From NCBI GenBank assembly GCA_937900605.1, contig CALCDK010000118.1, positions 1 to 6,475 of the forward strand: 6,475 nt of DNA, read 5' to 3'. How positions within the stretch are numbered: the first letter of the stretch is position 1; every line of letters starts with the position of its first letter. Shown piece by piece: positions 1 through 5,160 of this stretch. The translations under genes were made by a program, and so were the position numbers. The DNA is from an uncultured Olsenella sp. GTDB lineage: Bacteria > Actinomycetota > Coriobacteriia > Coriobacteriales > Atopobiaceae. The notes beneath the pieces were generated by a model, which was not told where the DNA came from, searched no databases, and saw only the letters and a list, made by a program, of their open reading frames with translations.

Positions 1-430
1 AAGATGCCCGGCTGCGCCCAGGAGATCCGCTACATCAACCGAGACGAGAGCACGCACCTGTGGCTCTTCGGCAACATGATCCGCGAGCTCAGGCGAGAGG
101 AGCCGCAGCTCTTCACCGCGCAGGCCGTCGCGGGCCTGCGCCGGATGATGGAGGAGGGTGTGCGCCAGGAGGTCGAGTGGGGCCGCTACGTCGTCGGCGA
201 CGGCGTCGCGGGGCTCACCGGGCGCATGGTCGAGGACTACGTCCTGTTCCTGGGCAACCTGCGCTGGTCGTCGCTGGGGTTCGGCGCGCTGTTCCCCGGA
301 CACGAGCACGAGCCCCCCCGAGATGGCGTGGGTCTCGCAGCACGCCGACGCGAACATGGTCAAGACGGACTTCTTCGAGGCGCGCTCGACCGCGTACGCC
401 AAGTCGACGGCCCTGGTGGACGACCTGTAG
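1..430 (+). CDS. nrdB: Class I ribonucleotide reductase beta subunit, C-terminal part, with a +1 frameshift
   Basis: This is the radical-generating small (R2) subunit of ribonucleotide reductase, which works with the alpha subunit in the cytoplasm to make deoxyribonucleotides. The gene enters from the left edge in the frame of base 1 (K-M-P-G-C-A-Q-E-I). The helix YINRDESTHLWLF carries the E-x-x-H pair expected to bind the dimetal centre. The frame is good up to a run of seven C at 313-319. The conserved tail then continues one frame over, as PEMAWVSQHADAN and KTDFFEARSTAYAKS, ending VDDL with TAG at 428-430. Without a frame change, translation would run through about 50 unrelated residues to TAG at 469-471. 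Six C instead of seven would restore one frame, so this is either a homopolymer sequencing error, a real mutation, or +1 slippage on CCC-C. The lost tail should contain the peptide that docks on the alpha subunit. Family assignment is firm. The choice of nrdB over nrdF rests on general resemblance only. Confidence 0.85.
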
Positions 431-474
431 GGCGCTGGCGGCACCGGGCCGGGGAAAGATTCTCAAAATAGTGC

Positions 475-504
475 TTGCGCTTCTCGCTCGGTTGGCTGTA
501 ACAT
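475..504 (+). promoter_or_regulatory. Sigma70-like promoter for the tRNA-Val gene
   Basis: A TTGCGC -35 element at 475-480 and a TAACAT -10 element at 499-504 are separated by 18 bases. They sit in a locally AT-richer stretch between the nrdB stop and the tRNA. Transcription would start near 511, leaving a 5' leader of about 35 bases for processing. No terminator for nrdB is visible between 431 and this promoter, so read-through from nrdB into the tRNA is also possible. The call rests on consensus resemblance and position. Confidence 0.5.
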
Positions 505-545
505 AGCCCTTGCGCTGCTTCCCCAAGCGGCGTGCACCGACATTC

Positions 546-620
546 GGGCGTTTAGCTCAGGGGGAGAGCGCTTCCCTGACACGGAAGAGGTCACAAGTTC
601 AAATCTTGTAACGCCCACCA
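546..620 (+). tRNA. tRNA-Val (anticodon GAC)
   Basis: A full cloverleaf can be folded by hand. The acceptor stem GGGCGTT (546-552) pairs with AACGCCC (610-616) over all 7 bp. The D stem GCTC (555-558) pairs with GAGC (566-569). The anticodon stem CTTCC (571-575) pairs with GGAAG (583-587) around the loop CTGACAC, giving anticodon GAC at 578-580, which reads the valine codons GTC and GTT. The variable loop is AGGTC. The T stem ACAAG (593-597) pairs with CTTGT (605-609) around the loop TTCAAAT. The discriminator is A617 and the CCA end (618-620) is encoded. The gene stands alone between its own promoter and terminator. Confidence 0.97.
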
Positions 621-627
621 CATGTCC

Positions 628-661
628 ACAGCCCCGAGGCATCGGCCTCGGGGCTGTTTTC
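628..661 (+). terminator. Rho-independent terminator of the tRNA transcript
   Basis: AGCCCCGAGGC (630-640) and GCCTCGGGGCT (645-655) form a perfect 11-bp stem with an ATCG tetraloop. The stem can extend by two pairs (C629-G656, A628-T657). TTTT follows at 657-660. The T run lies only on the plus-strand exit, so it should end the tRNA transcript, which lies 8-10 bases upstream. It does not look like an efficient terminator for the leftward ABC operon. Confidence 0.9.
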
Positions 662-708
662 GTGTCGGGCGGACGTGTGCGCGGGCGCTGGCCTTCTCGC
701 CACGCCGC

Positions 709-717
709 TGCTAAGGT
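709..717 (+). promoter_or_regulatory. Possible extended -10 promoter before the short frame at 750
   Basis: TGCTAAGGT fits the extended -10 pattern TGn-TAnnnT, with the hexamer TAAGGT at 712-717. No convincing -35 element lies 16-18 bases upstream. Transcription would start near 724, giving a leader of about 25 bases to the ATG at 750. It directly abuts the small dyad GGTGTG-AC-CACACC (718-731), which could be an operator or chance. The support is the combination of promoter, spacing and a good ribosome binding site. Confidence 0.3.
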
Positions 718-749
718 GGTGTGACCACACCCACACGAGAGGAGCCACC

Positions 750-824
750 ATGCCCGTCATCGACCTGCGCGCCCCCCTCGCCGGCTACGCGTCGTGGAAC
801 TGGGCCTCGAAGATCTCGCGGTAG
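750..824 (+). CDS. Short 24-codon frame, probable orphan gene start or remnant
   Basis: ATG at 750 is preceded by a good Shine-Dalgarno sequence (AGAGGAG at 737-743, six bases from the start). The first residues, MPVIDLRAPLAG, look like an ordinary protein N-terminus. From base 785 the frame runs antisense through the last codons of the convergent ABC exporter gene and stops at TAG 822-824, ending KISR. About the first 12 codons therefore look like genuine coding sequence, and the rest is a shadow of the other strand. The likeliest reading is the surviving 5' end of a gene whose body was lost or displaced when the ABC operon's 3' boundary was formed near 785. A real small peptide is possible but less likely. 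I do not recognise the product. Confidence 0.35.
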   Translation: MPVIDLRAPLAGYASWNWASKISR

Positions 825-2551
825 GGGCCGTCCTGGGCCAGCAGCTCCTCGTGCGTGCCGCACTGGGCCACGCGGCCGCCCTCGATCACGCAGATCGCGT
901 CGGCGTCGCGTACGGTCGAGAGCCGGTGGGCCACCACGAGGCAGGTGCGACCGCGCATGAGGTTGCCCAGCGCGCGCTGGACGAGCGCCTCGGTGCGCGT
1001 GTCGATGTCGGAGGTGGCCTCGTCCAGGATGAGCATCCGCGGCCGCGCGAGGATGGCGCGGGCGATGCACAGCAGCTGCCGCTGGCCGGCCGACAGGCAC
1101 GTCGACTCGTCGAGCACCGTGTCGTAGCCGTGGGGCAGGCGGGAGACGAACTCGTCGGCGCACGCCTCGTGGCACGCCTGGCGGACCTCCTCGTCGGTCG
1201 CGTCGGGACGGCCCATGGCCACGTTGTCGCGCACGCTCGCGCGGCGCAGCCAGGATTCCTGCAGCACCATCCCCCAGGCCCCGCGCACGCTCTCGAGCGT
1301 GAGGCCGCGCACGTCCCGCCCGTCGACGAGGATGCGGCCACGGTCGGGCTCGAAGAAGCGCATGACCAGGCCGACGAGGGTGGTCTTGCCGCAGCCCGTG
1401 CGGCCCACGAGCGCCACCGTCTGCCCGGCGCGCGCCTCGAGGCTCACGTCGCGCAGTACGGGCTCGCCGCCGGGGTACGAGAAGGCCACGTGCTCCAGGC
1501 GCAGGTCGCCCCTGGGCTCGCGCAGCTCGGCGACCCCCGGCTCGTCGGCCGGCTCCTGCTCGGCGTCGGCCAGCGCGAGCAGCCTCGCGGCGCACGCGGC
1601 GGCCCCGGCGAGCTCGGTGGCGATCCCCGAGACGTCGTTGAACGGCTTGGCGTATTGGTCCGCGTAGCCCAGGAACGCCGCGAGTGTGCCCACGCTCATC
1701 TGCCCCGCGATGGCCGCGAGCGCGCCGAGCACGCCGATCGCGGCGTAGACGACCGAGCTCGCGAAGCGCGTGGTGGGGTTGACCAGCGACGAGAAGAACA
1801 CCGCCCGCAGGCTCGCCTCGCCCAGGCGCGCGTCGAGGCCGCGGAAGCGCGCGAGCACCTCTCCCTGCGCCCCGTGCCCCGCGACGAGCTGCAGCTGCGA
1901 GACGCCCTCCTGTGCCAGGCTCGCCAGCTCCCCCCTCAGCCGCGTCTGCCCCGAGAAGTGGCGCGCGCTCCTCGTGGCGACCCAGCGCGCGCTGAGGACC
2001 GCCACCGGCGTGAGCACCGCCACGGCCAGGCCCACGAGCGGGTCCAGGGCGAACATCACCGCGAGCGTGGCGACGACGCCCAGCGCCGCCACCGGCAGCT
2101 GCTGCAGCGCCATGACCAGGCCCTGCGCCAGCTGCTCGGCGTCGGTGCCGATGCGGTTGGCCAGCTCGCCGTGGCCGAGCGCGTCCACCTGCGCGAGCGG
2201 CATCCCCTGCAGCGCGTCGAAGGCGCGCTCGCGCAGGCCCTCGACGCAGCCGTAGGCGATGCGGTTGCCCAGGCGCTGCTGCGCCCACTGGCACGCCGCC
2301 CCCGCGACGACCACGGCCGCCATGACGGCCGGGACCCGCGCCATTCCGGCGAGGTCGCAGCCGGTGGGGGAGGCCGCGCGGTCGACGGCGGCTCCGGTCA
2401 GCACCGGCAGCGCCAGACCCGACGCCACCACGCCCGCGTCGAGCAGCAGCAGCGCCGAGAGCCGCCAGGGCCTCTCGCAGAGCCCGCGCGCAACGCGCCG
2501 GACCGCGCGCGACTCCACGGCGCCCAGGGCGCGCCCCGTCTTGCGCCTCAT
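785..2551 (-). CDS. Heterodimeric ABC exporter, subunit with intact catalytic site (588 aa)
   Basis: This is a membrane half-transporter with an N-terminal six-helix transmembrane domain (hydrophobic segments near residues 31-56, 72-90, 147-168, 170-188 and 252-295) fused to a nucleotide-binding domain from about 350. Walker A is GRTGCGKT (383-390), the Q-loop glutamine is Q431, Walker B is LILDE with catalytic E511, the D-loop is SDID (514-517) and the switch histidine is H542. The signature is LSAGQ (486-490) instead of LSGGQ, as in the partner of a degenerate subunit (TM288-like). The start is the ATG whose first two bases lie inside the upstream gene's stop (ATGA). It is served by GGGAGG nine bases upstream. 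A competing ATG seven bases earlier is out of frame and too close to that site. The pair is expected to export drugs, lipids or other amphipathic compounds using ATP. The substrate cannot be read from sequence. Length is normal for the family. It is the last gene of the operon, with no clear terminator after it. Confidence 0.93.
   Translation of the reverse strand: MRRKTGRALGAVESRAVRRVARGLCERPWRLSALLLLDAGVVASGLALPVLTGAAVDRAASPTGCDLAGMARVPAVMAAVVVAGAACQWAQQRLGNRIAYGCVEGLRERAFDALQGMPLAQVDALGHGELANRIGTDAEQLAQGLVMALQQLPVAALGVVATLAVMFALDPLVGLAVAVLTPVAVLSARWVATRSARHFSGQTRLRGELASLAQEGVSQLQLVAGHGAQGEVLARFRGLDARLGEASLRAVFFSSLVNPTTRFASSVVYAAIGVLGALAAIAGQMSVGTLAAFLGYADQYAKPFNDVSGIATELAGAAACAARLLALADAEQEPADEPGVAELREPRGDLRLEHVAFSYPGGEPVLRDVSLEARAGQTVALVGRTGCGKTTLVGLVMRFFEPDRGRILVDGRDVRGLTLESVRGAWGMVLQESWLRRASVRDNVAMGRPDATDEEVRQACHEACADEFVSRLPHGYDTVLDESTCLSAGQRQLLCIARAILARPRMLILDEATSDIDTRTEALVQRALGNLMRGRTCLVVAHRLSTVRDADAICVIEGGRVAQCGTHEELLAQDGPYREIFEAQFHDA
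1306..1330. repeat. 25-bp identical segment, copy 1 (paired with 3078-3102)
   Basis: The two exporter genes share 25 identical bases here and at 3078-3102. Both copies encode the conserved VDGRDVR stretch after Walker A. It most likely reflects shared ancestry plus strong codon bias. It is a potential site for recombination between the paralogues. Confidence 0.6.
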
Positions 2552-4278
2552 GCCGCATCGCCTCCCGTCGCGCCCTGCGAGGCGCAGATCTGCCGGTAGA
2601 CCTCGCAGCCGGCGAGAAGCTCGCCGTGCGTGCCGCAGCCCGCGACGCGCCCGTCGTCCATGACGAGGATGCGGTCGGCGTGGCGCACGGCCGAGACGCG
2701 CTGCGATATGACGACGGTGGCGCAGCCGGCGAGCCTGCGGGCCAGGGTCCGGCGCAGGCGCGCGGCGGTGGCGAAGTCCAGCGCCGAGGTCACGTCGTCG
2801 AGGACCACGACGTCGTGGTCGCCCACGAGCGCGCGGGCCACAGCGAGGCGCTGGCGCTGCCCGCCCGAGAGGTTGCGGCCGTCCGCCTCGACGCGCGCGC
2901 CCAGGCCGCCGCGGGAGGGGTCGGCGAGCTCGTCGGCCTGTGCGTCCGCGAGCGCCGAGAGGAGCTCGGTGGCGCCCGGCTCGCCGAGCCGCAGGTTGGA
3001 CGCGACGGTGCCCGAGAGCGCCCCGGGGTCCTGGTCCACCACGCGCACGGCCCGGCGCAGCGACGCGAGCGAGAGGTCGCGCACGTCCCGCCCGTCGACG
3101 AGCACCTGCCCGGACGTGGCGTCGTAGCGCCTGGCGGCGAGGGCCGCCAGCGTCGACTTGCCCGAGCCGGTTCCGCCCACGATGCCGAGGACCTCGCCGG
3201 CGCGCACCCGCAGGCTCACGTGGCTCACGGCCTCGCCGGAGGCCCCGGGGTAGGCCAGGCCCGCGCCGCGCAGCTCGAGCAGGGGCGCGCCCGGGTCGGT
3301 CGGGCGCGCGGCGTCGGCCTCGCCGTCGGCCATGGACGGCCGCGCGTCGAGGACCTCGACGACGCGCCGCGCGCAGGCCCACGCGCGCGAGAGCTGCAGT
3401 ACCAGGTTGGCCAGCTTGACGAGCTCGACGAGCGCCTGGCCCACGTAGCTGGCCAGGGCCACGACCTGCCCCTGCGTGAGGGTGCCGACCGACACGTCGA
3501 GTCCGCCCTGCCATAGCATCGCGACGAGCACGAGGTTGACCACGGCGTACGTGAGCGGCCCGGTGAGCGCCGAGACGGACGCCGCCGAGAGCTGCTCCCC
3601 CTCCAGCTCGCGCGCGTCGTGCGAGAAGCGCTCGGCCTCGCGCCCGCGCTGGCCGAACGCGCGCAGCACCCGCGCGCCCTCGAGCGCGTCGGCGGCGTCG
3701 CGGGTCACGTCGTCCAGCCGCCGCTGCACCCGCGCGTGGCGCCGCGAGGCCACCGCGCCCAGGGCGAGCACGCAGCCGAAGGCCACGACCACGCCTGCGA
3801 GCATGAGGGCGCCCGCCATCCCGTCGACGAGGAACGCCGCCACGACGCAGCCCACCGTCACGAACGGCGAGCGCAGCACGAGGCGGAAGAACATGTTGAG
3901 GCCGTCCTGCACCTGCTGGGCGTCGCTCGTCACGCGGGTGGCGAGGCTCGCGCGCCCCAGGCGGTCGACGTCGGCGGCCCCCAGGCCCATGACGTGGGCG
4001 AACAGCTCGTCTCGCAGGGATGTCCCGAAGGCCGAGGCGAGGCGCGACGCCATCCACTGGGCGAGCACCGAGGCGGCGTAGCCCCCCACGCCCATGGCGG
4101 CGAGAAGCGCCGCCCCGCGCAGCACGAGGCCGACGTCGTGGGCCGGGATGCCCGCGTCGACGATGTGCGCCACGACCATGGGGACCATGAGCTGCATGAG
4201 CGCCTCGAGGGCCTTGAGCAGCGGCGCCATGACGCAGTCGGCCACGTGTCCGCGCAGGTGCCGCAGCAGCCGCCTCAT
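2548..4278 (-). CDS. Heterodimeric ABC exporter, subunit with degenerate ATP site (576 aa)
   Basis: This is a half-transporter with a transmembrane domain (hydrophobic segments near residues 14-41, 52-76, 134-178 and 242-292) followed by a nucleotide-binding domain from about 333. Walker A is GGTGSGKS (368-375), the Q-loop glutamine is Q416 and the signature is canonical LSGGQ (470-474). Two catalytic positions are altered: Walker B reads VVVLDD, so Asp495 replaces the usual Glu, and the switch reads ISQR, so Gln526 replaces His. The same substitutions are known in degenerate subunits of heterodimeric exporters such as TM287. This subunit's LSGGQ should complete the partner's active site, while its own site pairs with the partner's LSAGQ and should hydrolyse poorly. 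The N-terminus (MRRLLRHLRG, then PLLKALEALMQLMVP) is typical of this class. The gene overlaps the TetR stop and the next gene's start by ATGA at both ends, implying translational coupling and equal dosage. The substrate is unknown, though multidrug export is common in this group. Confidence 0.93.
   Translation of the reverse strand: MRRLLRHLRGHVADCVMAPLLKALEALMQLMVPMVVAHIVDAGIPAHDVGLVLRGAALLAAMGVGGYAASVLAQWMASRLASAFGTSLRDELFAHVMGLGAADVDRLGRASLATRVTSDAQQVQDGLNMFFRLVLRSPFVTVGCVVAAFLVDGMAGALMLAGVVVAFGCVLALGAVASRRHARVQRRLDDVTRDAADALEGARVLRAFGQRGREAERFSHDARELEGEQLSAASVSALTGPLTYAVVNLVLVAMLWQGGLDVSVGTLTQGQVVALASYVGQALVELVKLANLVLQLSRAWACARRVVEVLDARPSMADGEADAARPTDPGAPLLELRGAGLAYPGASGEAVSHVSLRVRAGEVLGIVGGTGSGKSTLAALAARRYDATSGQVLVDGRDVRDLSLASLRRAVRVVDQDPGALSGTVASNLRLGEPGATELLSALADAQADELADPSRGGLGARVEADGRNLSGGQRQRLAVARALVGDHDVVVLDDVTSALDFATAARLRRTLARRLAGCATVVISQRVSAVRHADRILVMDDGRVAGCGTHGELLAGCEVYRQICASQGATGGDAA
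3078..3102. repeat. 25-bp identical segment, copy 2 (paired with 1306-1330)
   Basis: This is the copy in the degenerate-site subunit gene, same orientation, about 1.77 kb from the first. Recombination between the two would delete the intervening DNA and leave a single chimeric half-transporter gene. Confidence 0.6.
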
Positions 4279-4964
4279 GCGCGGGCCTCGGTGCCGCCGT
4301 GGCTGCGGCCCCTCTCGCCGTGCGCGTGGCCGTCGCGGCCGTCGCGCGCGCAGGCCGCCCCGCGCGCCCGCATGGGGTCGCGCAGCTCGGGCGGGACGGG
4401 CCAGTGTCCCATGACGGCGCCGATCGCCGCCACGTAGTCCACCGCAAGGCGGTGCGGGTCGTCGCGCAGGTCGCGTCGGGCCCACCACAGGACCATCTCG
4501 ACGAAGCTGCCGGCGACGTGGTTGACAAGGAAGTCGCGGTCCATCTGCGCCGCCGCCCCCTCGGGGCGCTCGGGCAGCAGCTCGTCGGCGCGCTGGGCCA
4601 CCTCGTCGCGCAGGCACGCGGCCAGCAGCCGCAGCCCTTCGCCGTCGAGCAGCGCGCGCAGGCCGCCCTCGCGCTCGCGCAGGTGGCACAGGACGTGCTC
4701 GCAGGAGGCCACGGGGCACGCCCGGCCGGTGAAGTCGTGGTTGCGCTCGGCGCGCACGGGCGCCATGGCGTGCTCGCAGATGCCGTCCACGAGCCTCGCG
4801 AGCAGGTCGACCTTGCCGGAGAAGTGCGCGTAGAACGTCGACCTGCCCACTCCGGCGCGGTCGAGGACGTCCTGCACGGTGATCGACCCGTAGTCGCGCT
4901 CCTGGAGGAGCGACTGGAACGCGTCCTGGATGAGCCGACGCGAACGCTCGGTGCGCTTGTCCAT
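4275..4964 (-). CDS. TetR/AcrR-family transcriptional regulator (229 aa)
   Basis: This is a DNA-binding repressor-type protein. The N-terminal TetR domain contains a clear helix-turn-helix (ITVQDVLDRAGVGRSTFYAHF, from residue 28), followed by KVDLL, the usual continuation. The C-terminal ligand domain (about 60-195) includes FVEMVLWWARRDLRDDPHRL, resembling the TetR C-terminal domains of DhaS-like regulators. Two features are unusual: a Cys/His cluster with C83, C88, H90, C93 and H94, and a Gly/Arg/His-rich tail after about residue 197. The ATG at 4964 is chosen because AAAGGGG lies five bases upstream. An in-frame ATG at 4988 would add eight residues, but it overlaps the predicted -10 element. 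The gene is first in the operon and its stop overlaps the first exporter gene. It therefore most likely autoregulates and controls the exporter in response to an exporter substrate. The effector is unknown. Confidence 0.93.
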   Translation of the reverse strand: MDKRTERSRRLIQDAFQSLLQERDYGSITVQDVLDRAGVGRSTFYAHFSGKVDLLARLVDGICEHAMAPVRAERNHDFTGRACPVASCEHVLCHLREREGGLRALLDGEGLRLLAACLRDEVAQRADELLPERPEGAAAQMDRDFLVNHVAGSFVEMVLWWARRDLRDDPHRLAVDYVAAIGAVMGHWPVPPELRDPMRARGAACARDGRDGHAHGERGRSHGGTEARA

Positions 4965-4969
4965 GGGTG

Positions 4970-4976
4970 CCCCTTT
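4970..4976 (-). promoter_or_regulatory. Ribosome binding site deciding the TetR start
   Basis: On the minus strand AAAGGGG ends five bases before the ATG at 4964. This supports that start over the in-frame ATG at 4988. Confidence 0.6.
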
Positions 4977-4986
4977 CGACCCCTCC

Positions 4987-4992
4987 ATGATA
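4987..4992 (-). promoter_or_regulatory. Putative -10 element of the tetR-ABC exporter promoter
   Basis: Read on the minus strand this is TATCAT, five of six matches to TATAAT. Transcription would start near 4980, about 16 bases before the TetR ATG and just upstream of its ribosome binding site. The -35 region would fall near 5010-5015, where no good TTGACA match exists. A weak, regulated promoter is plausible. The operator-like palindrome at 4994-5008 lies between -10 and -35. Confidence 0.45.
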
Positions 4993-4993
4993 C

Positions 4994-5017
4994 CGAACAC
5001 GGAGTTCGCATTGTTCG
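4994..5017. promoter_or_regulatory. Putative TetR operator: CGAAC-N5-GTTCG palindrome plus a third half-site
   Basis: CGAAC (4994-4998) and GTTCG (5004-5008) form a perfect inverted repeat around ACGGA. A third copy, GTTCG, lies at 5013-5017. The palindrome fills the spacer of the predicted tetR promoter, the expected place for an autorepressor to block RNA polymerase. Its size suits a TetR-family dimer. The assignment to this TetR protein is inference from position. The forward ECF promoter is farther away, with its -10 about 45 bases from the palindrome centre. Confidence 0.5.
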
Positions 5018-5046
5018 CCTTGGCGCCCCTCCACGCGCCCGACGCG

Positions 5047-5052
5047 TACAAT
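5047..5052 (+). promoter_or_regulatory. Putative -10 element for the ECF transporter operon
   Basis: TACAAT matches five of six bases of the -10 consensus in an otherwise GC-rich stretch. The only TTG-type -35 candidate, TTGGCG at 5020-5025, is 21 bases away, which is longer than ideal. Transcription from here would give a leader of about 100 bases. That leader is extremely GC-rich and contains a GCGGCC-GG-GGCCGC dyad (5090-5103), but no riboswitch class I can recognise. Confidence 0.35.
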
Positions 5053-5160
5053 CTGGGGTTCGTGTGCGGCCGCGCGGCGAGGGGCCCGTGCGGCCGGGGC
5101 CGCCGCCGCGCTCCATGCGCGCCGCAACGGCCCGTCGTCGTGGCTCGGAAGGGGGCGCGC

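Noticed and set aside
546..620. tRNA 3' end as an integration attachment site
   Set aside because: The tRNA is followed by its own terminator, and no second copy of its 3' end and no integrase gene is visible in the window.
628..661. Bidirectional terminator also serving the leftward ABC operon
   Set aside because: On the minus strand the stem is followed by TGTGGACATG-type sequence without a T run, so termination in that direction is not supported.
711..2558. Long open frame on the minus strand overlapping the second ABC gene
   Set aside because: Its translation is Arg/Ala/Gly-rich without domains. The neighbouring frame gives a complete ABC exporter, so this is a GC-rich shadow.
794..2599. 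Long plus-strand open frame antisense to the ABC exporter
   Set aside because: It is a low-complexity Arg/Ala/His translation mirroring the real gene's codon bias, with no family motifs and no credible ribosome binding site.
5064..5096. Direct repeat GTGCGGCCG at 5064-5072 and 5088-5096
   Set aside because: Nine bases of pure GC-type sequence recur easily in DNA of this composition, and no further copies form an array.
4930..5160. Upstream extension of EcfA1 by 77 residues
   Set aside because: The extension overlaps the tetR start and both promoters and has no conserved content. The ATG at 5161 has a ribosome binding site and precedes the conserved fold.
5060..5160. Possible riboswitch in the ecfA1 leader (cobalamin, thiamine or similar)
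   Set aside because: No conserved box of any riboswitch class known for ECF operons is recognisable, and the leader is too short for a cobalamin riboswitch.
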